NCBI RefSeq assembly: GCF_029603155.1
Contig: NZ_JAPMUA010000003.1
Coordinates: 186,001-250,000, forward strand
Length of the DNA stretch: 64,000 bases
Reading direction: 5' to 3'
DNA from: Galbibacter pacificus
Lineage (GTDB): Bacteria; Bacteroidota; Bacteroidia; Flavobacteriales; Flavobacteriaceae
The notes under the pieces were generated by a model. It was not told the origin of the DNA. It did not search any database and saw nothing but the letters and a program-made list of their open reading frames with translations. Below are positions 42,605 to 51,347 of the stretch, in pieces. Numbering within the stretch: position 1 is the first letter of the stretch; the number at the start of each line of letters is the position of its first letter. A program made the translations under genes and the position numbers.

Positions 42605-44764
42605 TTAGTTTTTAAATTCTTTTAAAGCAGCTTGGTTTGGAAGTTCTTTATAACCCATATTGAAAAGGGTAAATCCAAAAATATCTGCATATTGATCGAT
42701 GGTTTTGCTCACCGGGGTACCGGCACCATGCCCCGCATTGGTTTCAATACGGATAAGAACAGGGTTCTTGCCTTGTTGTTTTTCCTGTAATTCGGCAGCA
42801 AACTTAAAGCTATGTGCCGGTACTACACGGTCGTCGTGGTCTCCCGTTGTAATTAATGTGGCTGGATATCGTGTGTCTTTTTTTACATTGTGGACAGGGG
42901 AATAGCCTTTTAAGTAATTAAACATTTCTTTGCTGTCCTCTGCGGTGCCATAATCATAGGCCCATCCGGCCCCTGCGGTGAAAGTGTGGTAGCGGAGCAT
43001 GTCCAAAACACCTACAGCCGGTAAGGCTACTTTCATTAGGTCTGGGCGTTGTGTCATAGTGGCACCCACTAAAAGCCCTCCATTAGAACCCCCACGAATG
43101 GCTAAATATTCGGAAGAGGTGTAATGTTGATCGATTAAATATTCGCCAGCGGCAATAAAATCGTCGAACACGTTTTGCTTATGGAGCTTTGTGCCGGCAT
43201 CGTGCCATTTTTTTCCATATTCGCCACCGCCACGAAGGTTTGGTACAGCATAAATCCCACCTTGTTCCAGCCATACCGCCATTGCTGTACTGAACGAAGG
43301 TGTTAAACTAATGTTGAAACCTCCATAACCATAAAGAATGGTCGGGTTTTTCCCATTGAGTTCAATCCCTTTTTTGTAGGTTATGATCATGGGGATTTTT
43401 GTGCCGTCTTTTGAAGTGTAAAATACCTGTTCAGACTCATAATCGTTGCCATTGAAGTCGATCTTAGGTTTCCAATAAGCCTCAGATTCTCCCGTTTCCG
43501 GGTTAAATTTATAAATACTCCCCGGGGTATTGTAATTGGTAAATGAATAATAGAGTTCTTTGTCTTTTTTCTTGGCGCCAAAGCCACCAATGCTTCCCAG
43601 TCCCGGAAGTTCAATGTCCCGAACTAGTTCCCCTTTATAATTGTATTGTTTCACTTGAGAAACGGCATCAACCATATATTCGGCAAAAAAATATCCGCTT
43701 CCTGTATTTGGATTTAACACATATTCTGTTTCAGGGACAAAATCTTTCCAGTTTTCCGGGGTTGGAGCGGAGGCATCGACGGTTACGATTTTTTTATTGG
43801 GAGCGTCTAAATCGGTTAACAGGAACAATGTGGAACCTTTATTTTCTATAACATATGTATCGCTTTCCGTAGTTTCAATAATAGGTATTAAGGAAGCATT
43901 TTCCTTTGTTAAATCTTTTAAATAAAGTTTGTTCCCAGAGGTTGATATAGATGCGCTGATTATTAAATAGCGGTTGTCCTCGGTGACATTGCCCCCTACA
44001 TAACGATGCTTTTGTTCTTCGGTTCCCCCAAAAATAAGTTTATCGTCCTTTTGCGGAGTGCCGAGTTTGTGGTAATAAAGCTTATGTTGATCGGTTTTTG
44101 CCGAAAGTTCGCTTCCTTTAGGTTTATCGTAACTGGAATAATAGAAGCCTTCATCTGCTTTCCACGAAATACCGCTAAATTTTACATCTGCAAGCGTATC
44201 TTCAATAATTTCCTTGGTTTCCGCATTTTTTACAATGATTTTTCGCCAGTCGCTACCACCTTCAGAAATGGAATAGGCAGCCAATTTTCCGCTTTTGGAG
44301 AAGCTTAAACCGCTAAGAGATGTGGTCCCGTCTGTAGAAAAAGTATTGGGATCAAGAAAAACTTCTTCTTTGTTATCGCCTGTTTTTTTTCGGTATACCA
44401 CATATTGGTTTTGCAAGCCGTCGTTTTTGTAGTAATACATATAATCGCCTTCTTTAAAAGGTGCCGAGAGTTTTTCGTAGTTCCATAATTGCTCCAGTCG
44501 TTTTTTTAGCTGTTCCCTAAAAGGAATTCTTTCAAGATAGCCAAACGTTACTTCGTTTTCGGCTTTTACCCATGCGGCCGTTTCATCAGAGCGGTCGTCT
44601 TCAAGCCAACGATACGGGTCTTTTACTTCAGTTCCAAAATAAGAGTTTATGGTATCTACTTTTTTAGTAGCTGGATATTTCAAGGCGAGCTTTTTTTTAG
44701 GTTCTGTGGTATCACAAGAATTTAAAATCCCCGCAACTACCACAAAAGCGATTAATTGTTTCAT
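42605..44764 (-). CDS. Prolyl oligopeptidase (S9A) lipoprotein
   Basis: From ATG 44764 this is 719 residues with a lipobox (MKQLIAFVVVAGILNSC, Cys17). The propeller begins about KDPYRWLEDDRSDETAAWVK. The catalytic domain holds LYGYGGFNISLTPSFS, then RGGSNGGLLVGATMTQRPD (nucleophile Ser), TTGDHDDRVVPAHSFKFAAE (Asp) and ETNAGHGAGTP (His). It cleaves short proline-containing peptides outside the inner membrane. An upstream in-frame codon at 44809 only lengthens the N-terminus and hides the lipobox. Forms an operon with the M28 gene. Confidence 0.93.
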   Translation of the reverse strand: MKQLIAFVVVAGILNSCDTTEPKKKLALKYPATKKVDTINSYFGTEVKDPYRWLEDDRSDETAAWVKAENEVTFGYLERIPFREQLKKRLEQLWNYEKLSAPFKEGDYMYYYKNDGLQNQYVVYRKKTGDNKEEVFLDPNTFSTDGTTSLSGLSFSKSGKLAAYSISEGGSDWRKIIVKNAETKEIIEDTLADVKFSGISWKADEGFYYSSYDKPKGSELSAKTDQHKLYYHKLGTPQKDDKLIFGGTEEQKHRYVGGNVTEDNRYLIISASISTSGNKLYLKDLTKENASLIPIIETTESDTYVIENKGSTLFLLTDLDAPNKKIVTVDASAPTPENWKDFVPETEYVLNPNTGSGYFFAEYMVDAVSQVKQYNYKGELVRDIELPGLGSIGGFGAKKKDKELYYSFTNYNTPGSIYKFNPETGESEAYWKPKIDFNGNDYESEQVFYTSKDGTKIPMIITYKKGIELNGKNPTILYGYGGFNISLTPSFSTAMAVWLEQGGIYAVPNLRGGGEYGKKWHDAGTKLHKQNVFDDFIAAGEYLIDQHYTSSEYLAIRGGSNGGLLVGATMTQRPDLMKVALPAVGVLDMLRYHTFTAGAGWAYDYGTAEDSKEMFNYLKGYSPVHNVKKDTRYPATLITTGDHDDRVVPAHSFKFAAELQEKQQGKNPVLIRIETNAGHGAGTPVSKTIDQYADIFGFTLFNMGYKELPNQAALKEFKN

Positions 44765-44876
44765 GGGTTCAAATTTATTGTTTTTAAAGGTCAATATGGA
44801 ATATGGCACTGAGCATTTAGGATATAGCCTACTTCATTCCATTGGATTGATTAAAATTAGCGGGGATAATTTAAAG

Positions 44877-44912
44877 AAAAAGCCCTTGACCATATCAGGA
44901 AAAGGGCTTTTT
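44877..44912 (-). terminator. Rho-independent terminator after asd
   Basis: AAAAAGCCCTT (44877-44887) pairs with AAGGGCTTTTT (44902-44912) around a 14-base loop. It lies 25 bases beyond the asd stop and would give a U-run on the minus strand. Confidence 0.8.
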
Positions 44913-44936
44913 TAACATATTTTTACAGAATCTTCT

Positions 44937-45926
44937 TTATACAAGATTGTTTTTTACCAAATACTCAGCAATCTGAACTGCATTGGTGGCCGCACCTTTT
45001 CGAAGGTTATCGGCTACAATCCACATATTTAAGGTGTTGGGTTGTGATTCATCCCGTCTAATTCTTCCAACAAAAACCTCGTCTTTATCATGTGCATAAA
45101 TGGGCATTGGGTAAGTATTGGTATCTGGATTGTCCTGAACCACGACCCCCGGGGTGTCGTTTAGCAACCTTCTAATGTCTGCCAAAGTAAAATCATTTTC
45201 AAACTGTACATTCACAGCTTCCGAATGTCCGCCAGATGTTGGAATACGAACGGCAGTAGCCGAAACTGCAAATGAGTGGTCGCCGAATATTTTTTGAGGC
45301 TCCCGTGCCAGTTTCATTTCTTCTTTGGTATATCCATTTTCTTCAAAAACATCGCAATGCGGCAAAGCATTTCTGTTGATCGGATATGGATAAGCCATTT
45401 CACCTTCCACGCCTGCAAGCTCATTTTCCAGCTGTTTAACGGCTTTAACACCTGTCCCTGAAATAGATTGATATGTAGAAACTACCACGCGCTTCATTTT
45501 ATAGGCTTTGTGCAGTGGGGCCAAGGCCATTACCATTTGTATGGTGGAACAGTTTGGATTGGCAATGATTTTATCTTCCGGGGTTAATTCGTTGGCATTG
45601 ATTTCCGGGACCACCAATTTTTTGGTGGGGTCCATGCGCCATGCCGAAGAGTTATCGATAACGGTTACACCGGCATCTGCAAATTTTGGTGCCCATTCCA
45701 AAGAAGTGCCACCACCAGCCGAAAAAATGGCAATATCCGGTTTTTCGGCCACCGCATCGGCCAAACCAATTACTTTATATGTTTGTCCTTTGAAGGATAA
45801 TTCTTTACCTACAGATCTTTCTGATGCTACAACTAATAATTCGGTAATCGGGAAATTGCGTTCCGCTAAAACTTTAAGCATTACCTCGCCTACCATTCCG
45901 GTAGCCCCTACAACAGCTATTTTCAT
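44937..45926 (-). CDS. asd: Aspartate-semialdehyde dehydrogenase
   Basis: A 329-residue protein. NADP-binding start MKIAVVGATGMVGEVMLKVL, then SAGGGTSLEWAP, catalytic Cys126 in IANPNCSTIQM, VVVSTYQSISGTGVKAVKQL, and the catalytic-His segment RIPTSGGHSEAVNVQ. It reduces aspartyl phosphate to the semialdehyde, the branch point for lysine/diaminopimelate, threonine and methionine. It has its own promoter and terminator, so it is monocistronic. Confidence 0.96.
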   Translation of the reverse strand: MKIAVVGATGMVGEVMLKVLAERNFPITELLVVASERSVGKELSFKGQTYKVIGLADAVAEKPDIAIFSAGGGTSLEWAPKFADAGVTVIDNSSAWRMDPTKKLVVPEINANELTPEDKIIANPNCSTIQMVMALAPLHKAYKMKRVVVSTYQSISGTGVKAVKQLENELAGVEGEMAYPYPINRNALPHCDVFEENGYTKEEMKLAREPQKIFGDHSFAVSATAVRIPTSGGHSEAVNVQFENDFTLADIRRLLNDTPGVVVQDNPDTNTYPMPIYAHDKDEVFVGRIRRDESQPNTLNMWIVADNLRKGAATNAVQIAEYLVKNNLV

Positions 45927-45967
45927 GTTTTATTTAATTATGATGTCTTCTACATTTTATTTGAAGA

Positions 45968-45975
45968 CAAAAGTA
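45968..45975 (-). promoter_or_regulatory. Bacteroidota -7 element of asd
   Basis: On the minus strand these bases read TACTTTTG (TAnnTTTG). The predicted leader is about 35 bases. At the -33 distance the bases are TGG rather than TTG. Confidence 0.5.
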
Positions 45976-46062
45976 GTTAATATTCACGGTTCTACCATCG
46001 GAAAAACAACAATTGTTTTAATCGTAACAAAATGTTATAATTATCGATTGAATTAAAAATAA

Positions 46063-46081
46063 CCACGCTTTATGGGCGTGG
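46063..46081 (-). terminator. Probable terminator after mscL
   Basis: CCACGC (46063-46068) pairs with GCGTGG (46076-46081) around a 7-base loop, followed on the minus strand by TTATTTTTAA. It is about 50 bases past the mscL stop. Confidence 0.6.
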
Positions 46082-46129
46082 CTTTAATTACTATTGCTTG
46101 TGCAGCGGTTTGCCCCGAAAAGGGGTATT

Positions 46130-46552
46130 TTATTTGGTATTTTGCTTTTTTAACTCGTCACGAATTTCAATTAACAATTCTTCGGTAGTTGGCCCGGCGG
46201 GTGCTGCAGGAACTTCTTCTTTTTTCTTTTTGGTTTTTTCATAGGCTTTCAGTACCACAAAGATACAAAAACCGATAATTATAAAATCTATAACCGTTTG
46301 TATAAAAAGGCCATAATTGATGGTAATGGCTTCCGAGACCATCTCTTCACCATTTAGGACAGCATCTTTCAATACAATTTTAAGTTCGGTAAATTTTACA
46401 CCGCCGAGAAGCATCCCTATAGGCGGCATTAAAATATCTTTGGTCAAAGAAGTTACGATTTTTCCAAAGGCGCCACCAACGATAACAGCAGTGGCCAAGT
46501 TTACAATGTCACCTTTAAGCAAAAAGGCCTTAAAATCTTTAAAGAATCCCAT
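46130..46552 (-). CDS. mscL: Large-conductance mechanosensitive channel
   Basis: A 140-residue protein starting MGFFKDFKAFLLKGDIVNLA, the MscL N-terminal helix. TM1 continues TAVIVGGAFGKIVTSLTKDI, followed by LMPPIGMLLGGVKFTEL, a periplasmic loop, TM2 (LFIQTVIDFIIIGFCIFVVL) and a charged C-terminal helix with a Pro/Ala linker (EEVPAAPAGPTTEELLIEIR). It releases solutes on sudden osmotic downshift. Confidence 0.96.
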   Translation of the reverse strand: MGFFKDFKAFLLKGDIVNLATAVIVGGAFGKIVTSLTKDILMPPIGMLLGGVKFTELKIVLKDAVLNGEEMVSEAITINYGLFIQTVIDFIIIGFCIFVVLKAYEKTKKKKEEVPAAPAGPTTEELLIEIRDELKKQNTK

Positions 46553-46625
46553 ATAAATTATTTTGTTGATTAGTCAATGACTAAATATATAAAAAAATAC
46601 GATAAGTATTGAAAGAGTCAACAAG

Positions 46626-46645
46626 TGAAGCCATTTTTTGCTTCA
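46626..46645 (-). terminator. Weak hairpin after alr
   Basis: TGAAGC (46626-46631) and GCTTCA (46640-46645) form a 6-base stem with an A/T-rich loop, 40 bases past the alr stop. The T-run is poor, so this is only a candidate. Confidence 0.25.
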
Positions 46646-46685
46646 TAACTAGAAAAAATATAACAGCCTTATTATTTGGAGGTGC

Positions 46686-47798
46686 TCAATGTGTAATTAT
46701 TTTGCGCCGTACCCGCTGGGAAATGCCCGCAATGAGTTCGTAAGATATGGTGCCTGCTGTTGCCGCAAATTCACCGGCGGTAGGACTTTTGCCAAAAACC
46801 AGCACTTCGTCGCCTTCCTTGCATTGCACTTCGGAAACGTCTACCATGAGCATGTCCATACACACATTACCAACTATGGGGCATTTATGGCCATGAATGG
46901 TTACATGTGCCTTGCCTTTTCCGTACTGGCGCCCTATTCCATCGGCGTGGCCCAATGGAATGGTGGCTGTTTTCATAGCCTTATCGGCAATATGCCCTTG
47001 ATTGTACCCGATACTGTTACCAGGGGCAATATTGTGTATCTGTGAAATAACACTTTTTAAGCTGAGCACTGTTTTAAACAAAGCATCGTATTGTGCGTCG
47101 TTTCCAAAACCATACAGCCCGATACCGCTCCTGACCATATCAAACTGTGCACTAGTTGTATAATTTAATATTCCGGATGTATTTAACAAATGGTATAGGG
47201 GTTTATGCGAAAATTTCTCGGCCAAAGATGCTTTTATTTCTTTAAATGAAAGGATTTGCCGCATCGTGAAATCTTTTTCATTTAAATCTTCCGAAGCTCC
47301 CAAGTGAGAAAATACAGATGCTACATAAACGTTTTTTTGATGAAGAAGCTTCCCTGAAATAAGCGCTATGTCCATTTTAACAAATCCTAAACGGTTGAGG
47401 CCGGTGTTAAATTTAAGATGAATTGGATACTCTTTTTCGTTTTTGGCAGCCTCCAAAAAAACTTCCAAAACATTAAAGCTATATAAACTTGGTTCTAGTC
47501 TATAATTTATAATCTCGTTGAAATGAACTGGAAGCGGATGTAATACCAAAATAGGTTTGGTTATACCGGCATTTCGTAGTGCAATACCTTCGTCGGTGTA
47601 GGCAACTGCAAAATAATCTACACCTAGTTTTTCAAGAAAAATGGCAATTTTAGGGGCATCGCTTCCGTAGGCATAGGCTTTTACAACAGCCATGAATTTG
47701 GTAGTGGGTTTAATTTTGCCCTTTAATAAGTTGTAATTGTGTTTTATTGCCGGAAGGTTAATTTCCAGTGTGGTTTCCCTGGTGTGCGTCATCGTCAT
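46686..47798 (-). CDS. alr: Alanine racemase
   Basis: A 370-residue PLP enzyme. The PLP lysine is Lys40 in FMAVVKAYAYGSDA. Further blocks: FKFNTGLNRLGF-type text (LKFNTGLNRLGFVKMD), VRSGIGLYGFG, the catalytic tyrosine in GNSIGYNQGHIADK, PLGHADGIGR and VGNVCMDMLMVDVS. It makes D-alanine for peptidoglycan. Its start overlaps the tdk end by 41 bases in another frame; ATG 47792 is an alternative start that still overlaps. Co-expression with tdk is therefore expected. Confidence 0.95.
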   Translation of the reverse strand: MTMTHTRETTLEINLPAIKHNYNLLKGKIKPTTKFMAVVKAYAYGSDAPKIAIFLEKLGVDYFAVAYTDEGIALRNAGITKPILVLHPLPVHFNEIINYRLEPSLYSFNVLEVFLEAAKNEKEYPIHLKFNTGLNRLGFVKMDIALISGKLLHQKNVYVASVFSHLGASEDLNEKDFTMRQILSFKEIKASLAEKFSHKPLYHLLNTSGILNYTTSAQFDMVRSGIGLYGFGNDAQYDALFKTVLSLKSVISQIHNIAPGNSIGYNQGHIADKAMKTATIPLGHADGIGRQYGKGKAHVTIHGHKCPIVGNVCMDMLMVDVSEVQCKEGDEVLVFGKSPTAGEFAATAGTISYELIAGISQRVRRKIITH

Positions 47799-48441
47799 TT
47801 TTTTTAACCTTTTCTTTTAAAGAAATATCCTCAGGATCTTTAACGTCCATTTTATTTACTTTTTCGCGAAGCATGGCCTTAAAAAAAGCGGCCCTGCTCA
47901 AGGGCTCGTATTCTTCTGTTTCTCCCAGCAGTACCAATTTGTCGTTGGTGGATTTTCTAAAGCTGTAATTGGCAAGGTTTCCGGTACGGGTACAAATGGC
48001 ATGTACTTTGGTAACGTATTCGGCAGTGGCCATTAATGCCGGCATTGGCCCAAACGGATTCCCCTTAAAGTCCATGTCCAGGCCCGCAACAACTACACGC
48101 ACCCCTTTGTTGGCAAGGTCGTTGCATACCGAAACAATTTCATCATCAAAAAACTGGGCTTCGTCTATTCCCACAACATCACAGCCATCTGCCAAAAGAC
48201 GGATGTTGGCCGCAGCAGGAACCGGAGTAGACCTAATCTCGTTGGCATCATGAGAAACTACCATTTCGTCGTCATAGCGCACATCTACCGCGGGCTTGAA
48301 AATTTCAACCTTTTGCCTTGCAAACTGGGCGCGTTTAAGCCTTCGGATCAATTCTTCCGTTTTACCGGAAAACATAGACCCGCAAATGACTTCTATCCAG
48401 CCAAATTGCTCTTTATGATTTACTGTATTTTCGAGAAACAT
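47758..48441 (-). CDS. tdk: Thymidine kinase
   Basis: A 227-residue TK1-type kinase. P-loop GSMFSGKTEELIRRL, Walker B region VVGIDEAQFFDDEI, VVVAGLDMDFKGNPFGPMPA and HAICTRTGNLANYSFRKS. The zinc-lasso position shows only one cysteine (ICTRTG), as I recall for other Flavobacteriaceae forms. The C-terminal tail KEKVKKNDDDAHQGNHTGN is encoded within the overlap with alr. It salvages thymidine to dTMP. Confidence 0.93.
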   Translation of the reverse strand: MFLENTVNHKEQFGWIEVICGSMFSGKTEELIRRLKRAQFARQKVEIFKPAVDVRYDDEMVVSHDANEIRSTPVPAAANIRLLADGCDVVGIDEAQFFDDEIVSVCNDLANKGVRVVVAGLDMDFKGNPFGPMPALMATAEYVTKVHAICTRTGNLANYSFRKSTNDKLVLLGETEEYEPLSRAAFFKAMLREKVNKMDVKDPEDISLKEKVKKNDDDAHQGNHTGN

Positions 48442-48751
48442 TTTGTAATTTTCTAGGCGAAAAAGAAAAGAGATTTCTTTTTGAGAAAAAACTAAACAAA
48501 CTTAAGCAAATAATTAAAGTCTAAATTTAAGAAAAGAGAAATAATATCAACAAATACAAAGTTTTTAATATACCGTCGATATTTCATTGTAATTGTTCAT
48601 GTTGCGGTATTTAACAACCCATTATTTATGGCTTAAGAAGACTTTAAGTAAATAATTATTAAAAAATAACTATCTTATATGCATATTAAAATACAGGTTA
48701 TAAAAAAATTGCTGTAAGAACAGAATAGTCTCAAAACACAAAAAAGCAGTC
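48442..48751. other. Divergent non-coding region, 310 bases
   Basis: Strongly AT-rich sequence between divergent tdk and the next plus-strand gene. It should contain both promoters, but no exact TAnnTTTG element with a TTG partner was found. No coding frame, tRNA or hairpin stands out. Confidence 0.4.
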
Positions 48752-49444
48752 ATGAAAAAGAAATTAGAAGCAGAGTTGATAAGCATAGCTCATCGAGTCT
48801 TGAAATTAAAGGGAAAGGAAGATCTGGCCACCATGCACACCGAAAGCAGGGAACTGTATGAAAAACTTACGTTGTTGAAGTTTGTCGAAGATAATTTTGG
48901 GGAAATCCAGCCAACAACCGGCAGGAACGAAGTAGCCGACAAGTTTGAGCAATTAGCCAATTCGGTGTTGAAAGGAAACTCGGACGTGCCCGAAAGCAAT
49001 CCCAATGAAGATGCAATTATGACGCCCGTAATAGATACCATACGGGATATGGTTGAAGAAATGCCCGAAGAAGAAACCTTGGACGAAATTTTATCGGGAA
49101 TATTGCCCGAGCCCACCTTTGTAAAAAGGGACATGGAGGTGGTAACACCAAAAATGTCCAGTGGAAATACCATAACGGTAGAAAAAAGGGCATCGTCGCT
49201 AAACAATCGGTTAAAAGCGGGCCTTTCTATTGGGCTGAATGATAAATTGGCATTTACCAAACACTTGTTCAACAATAGCGATGAAGATTATATCCGGGTG
49301 ATATCTCAAATCAATACTATGGATTCTTACGAAGATGTCCATCAGTTTATTGTTGAAATGATAAAGCCGGATTACGATAATTGGGAAGGAAAAGAAGCTT
49401 ATGAAAACAGGTTTTTAGAAATTATTGAAAAAAAGTTTTCTTAA
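48752..49444 (+). CDS. Conserved Bacteroidota protein of unknown function
   Basis: A 230-residue cytosolic acidic protein, starting MKKKLEAELISIAHRVLKLK. The N-terminal helical part is followed by an acidic linker (VPESNPNEDAIMTPVIDTIR, EEMPEEETLDEILS). The well-conserved C-terminal part begins SLNNRLKAGLSIGLNDKLAF, then TKHLFNNSDEDYIRVISQIN and ending YENRFLEIIEKKF. I recall similar proteins upstream of rsmI in other flavobacteria, but no function. It has no signal peptide or known domain. Confidence 0.8.
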   Translation: MKKKLEAELISIAHRVLKLKGKEDLATMHTESRELYEKLTLLKFVEDNFGEIQPTTGRNEVADKFEQLANSVLKGNSDVPESNPNEDAIMTPVIDTIRDMVEEMPEEETLDEILSGILPEPTFVKRDMEVVTPKMSSGNTITVEKRASSLNNRLKAGLSIGLNDKLAFTKHLFNNSDEDYIRVISQINTMDSYEDVHQFIVEMIKPDYDNWEGKEAYENRFLEIIEKKFS

Positions 49445-49557
49445 AACACATATAAAGAGTTCAATGAACGAACCATTAGCAATTGGACGTCATTTTTGTC
49501 TGCAGCTTCGATTTAATAGGATTGTTAGAAAAAAATTCATAAAAATAAAACTTCCTT

Positions 49558-49565
49558 TACCTTTG
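49558..49565 (+). promoter_or_regulatory. Bacteroidota -7 element (TACCTTTG) of rsmI
   Basis: TACCTTTG fits TAnnTTTG and ends 14 bases before the rsmI ATG, leaving a leader of only about 5-10 bases. A -33 TTG at the right spacing is not visible. Confidence 0.5.
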
Positions 49566-49579
49566 CCATAAATGTTGTT

Positions 49580-50251
49580 ATGTCAAAACTGTATATAGTA
49601 CCAACGCCCATAGGTAACCTTGAAGATATTACCTTAAGGGCCATTCGGACATTAAAGGAAGCAGATCTTATTCTAGCCGAAGATACCCGGACAAGCGGAA
49701 AACTTTTAAAGCATTTGGGAATTTCTACACAAATGCACAGTCACCATATGCATAACGAGCACAAAACGGTCGAGGCCATTTCCGAACGGATATTGTCCGG
49801 AATAACAATTGCGCTCATCAGTGACGCCGGAACACCCGCCATCTCCGACCCCGGGTTTTTATTAACACGTACATGTATTGAAAAAGGAATAGAAGTAGAC
49901 TGTCTGCCGGGAGCAACCGCTTTTGTGCCTGCATTGGTAAACAGTGGCCTGCCAAACGATAAATTTGTTTTTGAAGGTTTTTTGCCCGTAAAGAAAGGCC
50001 GGCAAACACGGCTAAAGATATTGGCCGAAGAACCCAGGAGCATGGTTTTTTATGAGTCCCCTCACAAATTGATAAAAACGTTGACCGATTTTGCTACATT
50101 TTTTGGCGGAGACAGGCAGATGTCCGTTTCCAGAGAACTTACAAAAATGCACGAAGAAACCATAAGGGGCACCGTTCACGAGTTGATAAATCATTTTAAT
50201 ACAAAAGCGCCAAAGGGTGAGTTTGTAATTGTAATAAGCGGAAAGTCCTAA
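49580..50251 (+). CDS. rsmI: 16S rRNA (cytidine1402-2'-O)-methyltransferase
   Basis: A 223-residue member of the tetrapyrrole-methylase fold. Family motifs: YIVPTPIGNLEDITLRAIRT, LAEDTRTSGKLLKHLG, ALISDAGTPAISDPGFLLTR, PGATAFVPALVNSGLPNDKF and VFYESPHKL. It methylates the ribose of C1402 in 16S rRNA. It is 12 bases before a UDG-like gene. Confidence 0.95.
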   Translation: MSKLYIVPTPIGNLEDITLRAIRTLKEADLILAEDTRTSGKLLKHLGISTQMHSHHMHNEHKTVEAISERILSGITIALISDAGTPAISDPGFLLTRTCIEKGIEVDCLPGATAFVPALVNSGLPNDKFVFEGFLPVKKGRQTRLKILAEEPRSMVFYESPHKLIKTLTDFATFFGGDRQMSVSRELTKMHEETIRGTVHELINHFNTKAPKGEFVIVISGKS

Positions 50252-50263
50252 AAATAATAAAAT

Positions 50264-50836
50264 TTGAAAGAATTGCTAAAGGAAATAAAAAAATGTAACA
50301 TATGTGCGGCACATTTACCTTTAGAACCGCGCCCTGTGCTACGTTTCAATAAAAACAGCAAAATACTTATTATTGGACAGGCACCGGGGACAAAGGCACA
50401 TGAAAGCCAAACCGATTTTGACGACGCAAGCGGAAAAAAGTTACGCCAATGGCTAGGCATAGACGCTAAAACTTTTTACAATACCAATAACATAGCCGTG
50501 GTGCCAATGGGGTTTTGTTATCCCGGCAAAGGTAAAACCGGCGATTTGCCTCCAAGGCCCGAATGTATGCCGAAATGGCATCAAAAGATATTCGATCAAT
50601 TAGCAGACCTTCAGCTTGTAATATTAATAGGTCAATATGCACAGAAAGCATATTTAAAGGGCAATAGTTATAAAAACCTTACAGAAACCGTGCGGAATTA
50701 TCAGGAGTTCCTGCCGGCATTTTTTCCAATTCCGCATCCATCGCCCACAAACCGGTTTTGGATGGCCAAAAACAAATGGTTTGAAATAGAAGTTATTCCG
50801 ATCTTACAAGAAAGGGTACAGGTAATTTTAGAATGA
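50264..50836 (+). CDS. Uracil-DNA glycosylase family protein
   Basis: A 190-residue protein starting at TTG 50264 (no better codon is available). CNICAAHLPLEPRPVLRFNK opens it. LIIGQAPGTKAHESQTDFDD holds the water-activating loop, GFCYPGKGKTGDLPPRPEC a conserved central block, VILIGQYAQKAYL a strand, and PIPHPSPTNRFW the base-flipping HPSPxN motif. This is the single-domain UDG-like subfamily; whether it excises uracil or another base is not established. It lacks the Cys set expected of the Fe-S UDG families 4 and 5. Confidence 0.85.
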   Translation: MKELLKEIKKCNICAAHLPLEPRPVLRFNKNSKILIIGQAPGTKAHESQTDFDDASGKKLRQWLGIDAKTFYNTNNIAVVPMGFCYPGKGKTGDLPPRPECMPKWHQKIFDQLADLQLVILIGQYAQKAYLKGNSYKNLTETVRNYQEFLPAFFPIPHPSPTNRFWMAKNKWFEIEVIPILQERVQVILE

Positions 50837-50864
50837 ATAAAAGGACTTTCTGTTGAGGAATATG

Positions 50865-50872
50865 TATTTTTG
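50865..50872 (+). promoter_or_regulatory. Possible -7 element (TATTTTTG) of osmC
   Basis: TATTTTTG fits TAnnTTTG, 23 bases before the osmC ATG. The nearest TTG is too close to serve as -33, so confidence is moderate to low. Confidence 0.4.
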
Positions 50873-50895
50873 ACGATTCATATAAAAATATAAAA

Positions 50896-51321
50896 ATGGC
50901 AAATACAAATACAGTCATAACAACCTGGAGAGAGAACATGCAATTTCATTCTACCAATCCAGCGGGCGAATTAATTATAGACGCTAGCCCAGAAGATGGC
51001 GGAAACGGAGATGGATTGCGGCCAAAAGCATTAATGCTATCGGCATTGGCAGGCTGTTCTGGATTGGACGTTGCTTCTATGATAAAGAAAATGAAACTGG
51101 AAGTAGAAGATTTTAAAATCGATATTACGGCCGAACTTACAGACGAGCACCCAAAATATTACCATAAAGTAAGCGTAGATTATCATTTTTACGGAAAATC
51201 CTTGGAAGAAAAGAAACTGCAAAGGGCGGTCGACCTTTCTGTAGAAAAATATTGTGGCGTCATGGAAATGTTTCGTCGCTTTGCCGAAATGACAATCAAC
51301 ACACATTATCACAATTCATAA
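50896..51321 (+). CDS. OsmC family peroxide-reducing protein
   Basis: A 141-residue protein with the two redox cysteines of the OsmC/Ohr fold: LSALAGCSGLDVASMIKK and SVEKYCGVMEMFRR. PEDGGNGDGLRPKALMLSAL precedes the first. It reduces organic or other hydroperoxides using the peroxidatic cysteine. A second OsmC domain occurs in the fusion at 57224-58441, so the strain carries two. Confidence 0.9.
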   Translation: MANTNTVITTWRENMQFHSTNPAGELIIDASPEDGGNGDGLRPKALMLSALAGCSGLDVASMIKKMKLEVEDFKIDITAELTDEHPKYYHKVSVDYHFYGKSLEEKKLQRAVDLSVEKYCGVMEMFRRFAEMTINTHYHNS

Positions 51322-51347
51322 ATAACTAGCCCCTAACCCTACTGTTT

